From Clostridia bacterium (GTDB lineage: Bacteria; Bacillota; Clostridia; Christensenellales; Borkfalkiaceae), in NCBI GenBank assembly GCA_017648525.1, contig JAGCIP010000199.1:1-5689 (forward strand): a DNA stretch of 5,689 nucleotides, given 5' to 3'. Below the pieces are notes generated by a model that was given only the letters and a program-made list of their open reading frames with translations, searched no databases and was not told the DNA's origin. Below, one piece after another: positions 5,419 through 5,689 of this stretch. Made by a program: the position numbers and the translations under genes. Within the stretch, counting starts at the first letter, position 1. Every line of letters begins with the position of its first letter.

Positions 5419-5689
5419 ATGCAAAAAACAAAGAATTCGTTAATAGGCGGTGCGACGGTCTTGGGGCTTGGCGCTTTTATTTCTAAACTGTTAGGCGCTG
5501 TTTATAGAGTGCCGTTAACAAACGCACTTGGCGGGGTTGGGTTAGGTTTATACCAAATGGTTTTCCCCGTGTACTGTTTGCTTTTAGATTTTTCAGGTGC
5601 GGGTGTTCCTAACGCACTTTCTAAACTAATAGCCACAGGAAGAGAAGAAGAAAGAGAAGTTCGTGCAAAAAATTACCTTAAAAACAGTA
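5419..5689 (+). CDS. N-terminal part of a MOP-superfamily flippase, SpoVB/YabM type (3' truncated by window edge)
   Basis: Ninety codons are visible. The N-terminus is basic and hydrophobic, with KNSLIGGATVLGLGAF, then KLLGAVYRVPLTNALGGVG (23-41), GLYQMVFPVYCLLL (43-56), and GVPNALSKLIA (62-72) before a charged loop. This is the signature start of SpoVB/YabM/MurJ-like flippases, multi-helix proteins that translocate lipid-linked envelope precursors. B. subtilis has the same order, spoVT followed by yabM, which supports the YabM-type assignment; SpoVB itself is the close alternative. ATG 5419 is the only reasonable start, because an in-frame TGA lies at 5398-5400 and the first family helix begins at once. 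There is no Shine-Dalgarno, and the spoVT terminator stem ends 4 bases upstream. How the gene is transcribed and translated is therefore unclear. The final base (5689) is an incomplete codon. Confidence 0.88.
   Translation, partial: MQKTKNSLIGGATVLGLGAFISKLLGAVYRVPLTNALGGVGLGLYQMVFPVYCLLLDFSGAGVPNALSKLIATGREEEREVRAKNYLKNS

Noticed and set aside
5397..5486. ATG in the terminator loop opening a 29-codon frame across the flippase start
   Set aside because: It is out of frame with the flippase, starts inside a strong hairpin with no correctly spaced SD, and encodes nothing recognisable.
1..5689. CRISPR array, insertion sequence, tRNA, riboswitch or phage cassette
   Set aside because: I saw no spaced repeat series, no terminal inverted repeats with a transposase, no cloverleaf sequence and no long structured leader; all intergenic gaps are short.

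Overview
The window looks like chromosomal DNA of an endospore-forming member of the Firmicutes (Clostridia-like). It is AT-rich and carries two sporulation-specific genes, spoIIE and spoVT. A meso-diaminopimelate dehydrogenase gene points to a DAP-type peptidoglycan. The use of A/T-rich codons, a TTG start with a strong Shine-Dalgarno, and simple hairpin-plus-T-tract terminators all fit. I see no mobile element, CRISPR array, tRNA, rRNA or phage gene. The species cannot be named from this sequence; an uncultured gut clostridium is only a guess.

Layout, left to right. Bases 1-66 are the C-terminal end of a rightward membrane protein, probably a ZIP-family metal transporter. It converges on a leftward spoIIE gene (124-2415), and the two share a bidirectional terminator at 82-114. 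Upstream of spoIIE is a divergent control region (2416-2621). It holds a plausible spoIIE promoter with unusually long -35/-10 spacing, a perfect palindrome containing a near-match to a Spo0A box, and a separate rightward sigma-A-like promoter. To the right lies ddh (2622-3596), closely followed by a membrane-anchored metallo-beta-lactamase-fold hydrolase (3609-4784). Next are a sigma-G-like promoter and spoVT (4839-5384), a strong terminator (5385-5414), and the start of a SpoVB/YabM-type MOP flippase gene (5419 to the window end).

How the genes fit together. SpoIIE is the membrane phosphatase that activates sigma-F in the forespore. SpoVT is a forespore regulator that tunes the sigma-G regulon. 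The flippase family moves lipid-linked cell-wall precursors, and Ddh makes the meso-DAP of those precursors. The spoVT-flippase order matches the spoVT-yabM order known in Bacillus subtilis. The theme is therefore sporulation and envelope synthesis. The metallo-hydrolase is the one gene whose role here is unknown.

I do not see an undescribed multi-gene system. The points most worth checking are regulatory: the sigma-G promoter of spoVT, the Spo0A-like spoIIE control region, the corrected TTG start of spoIIE, and the flippase gene whose start codon sits 4 nt behind a terminator hairpin with no visible ribosome-binding site.
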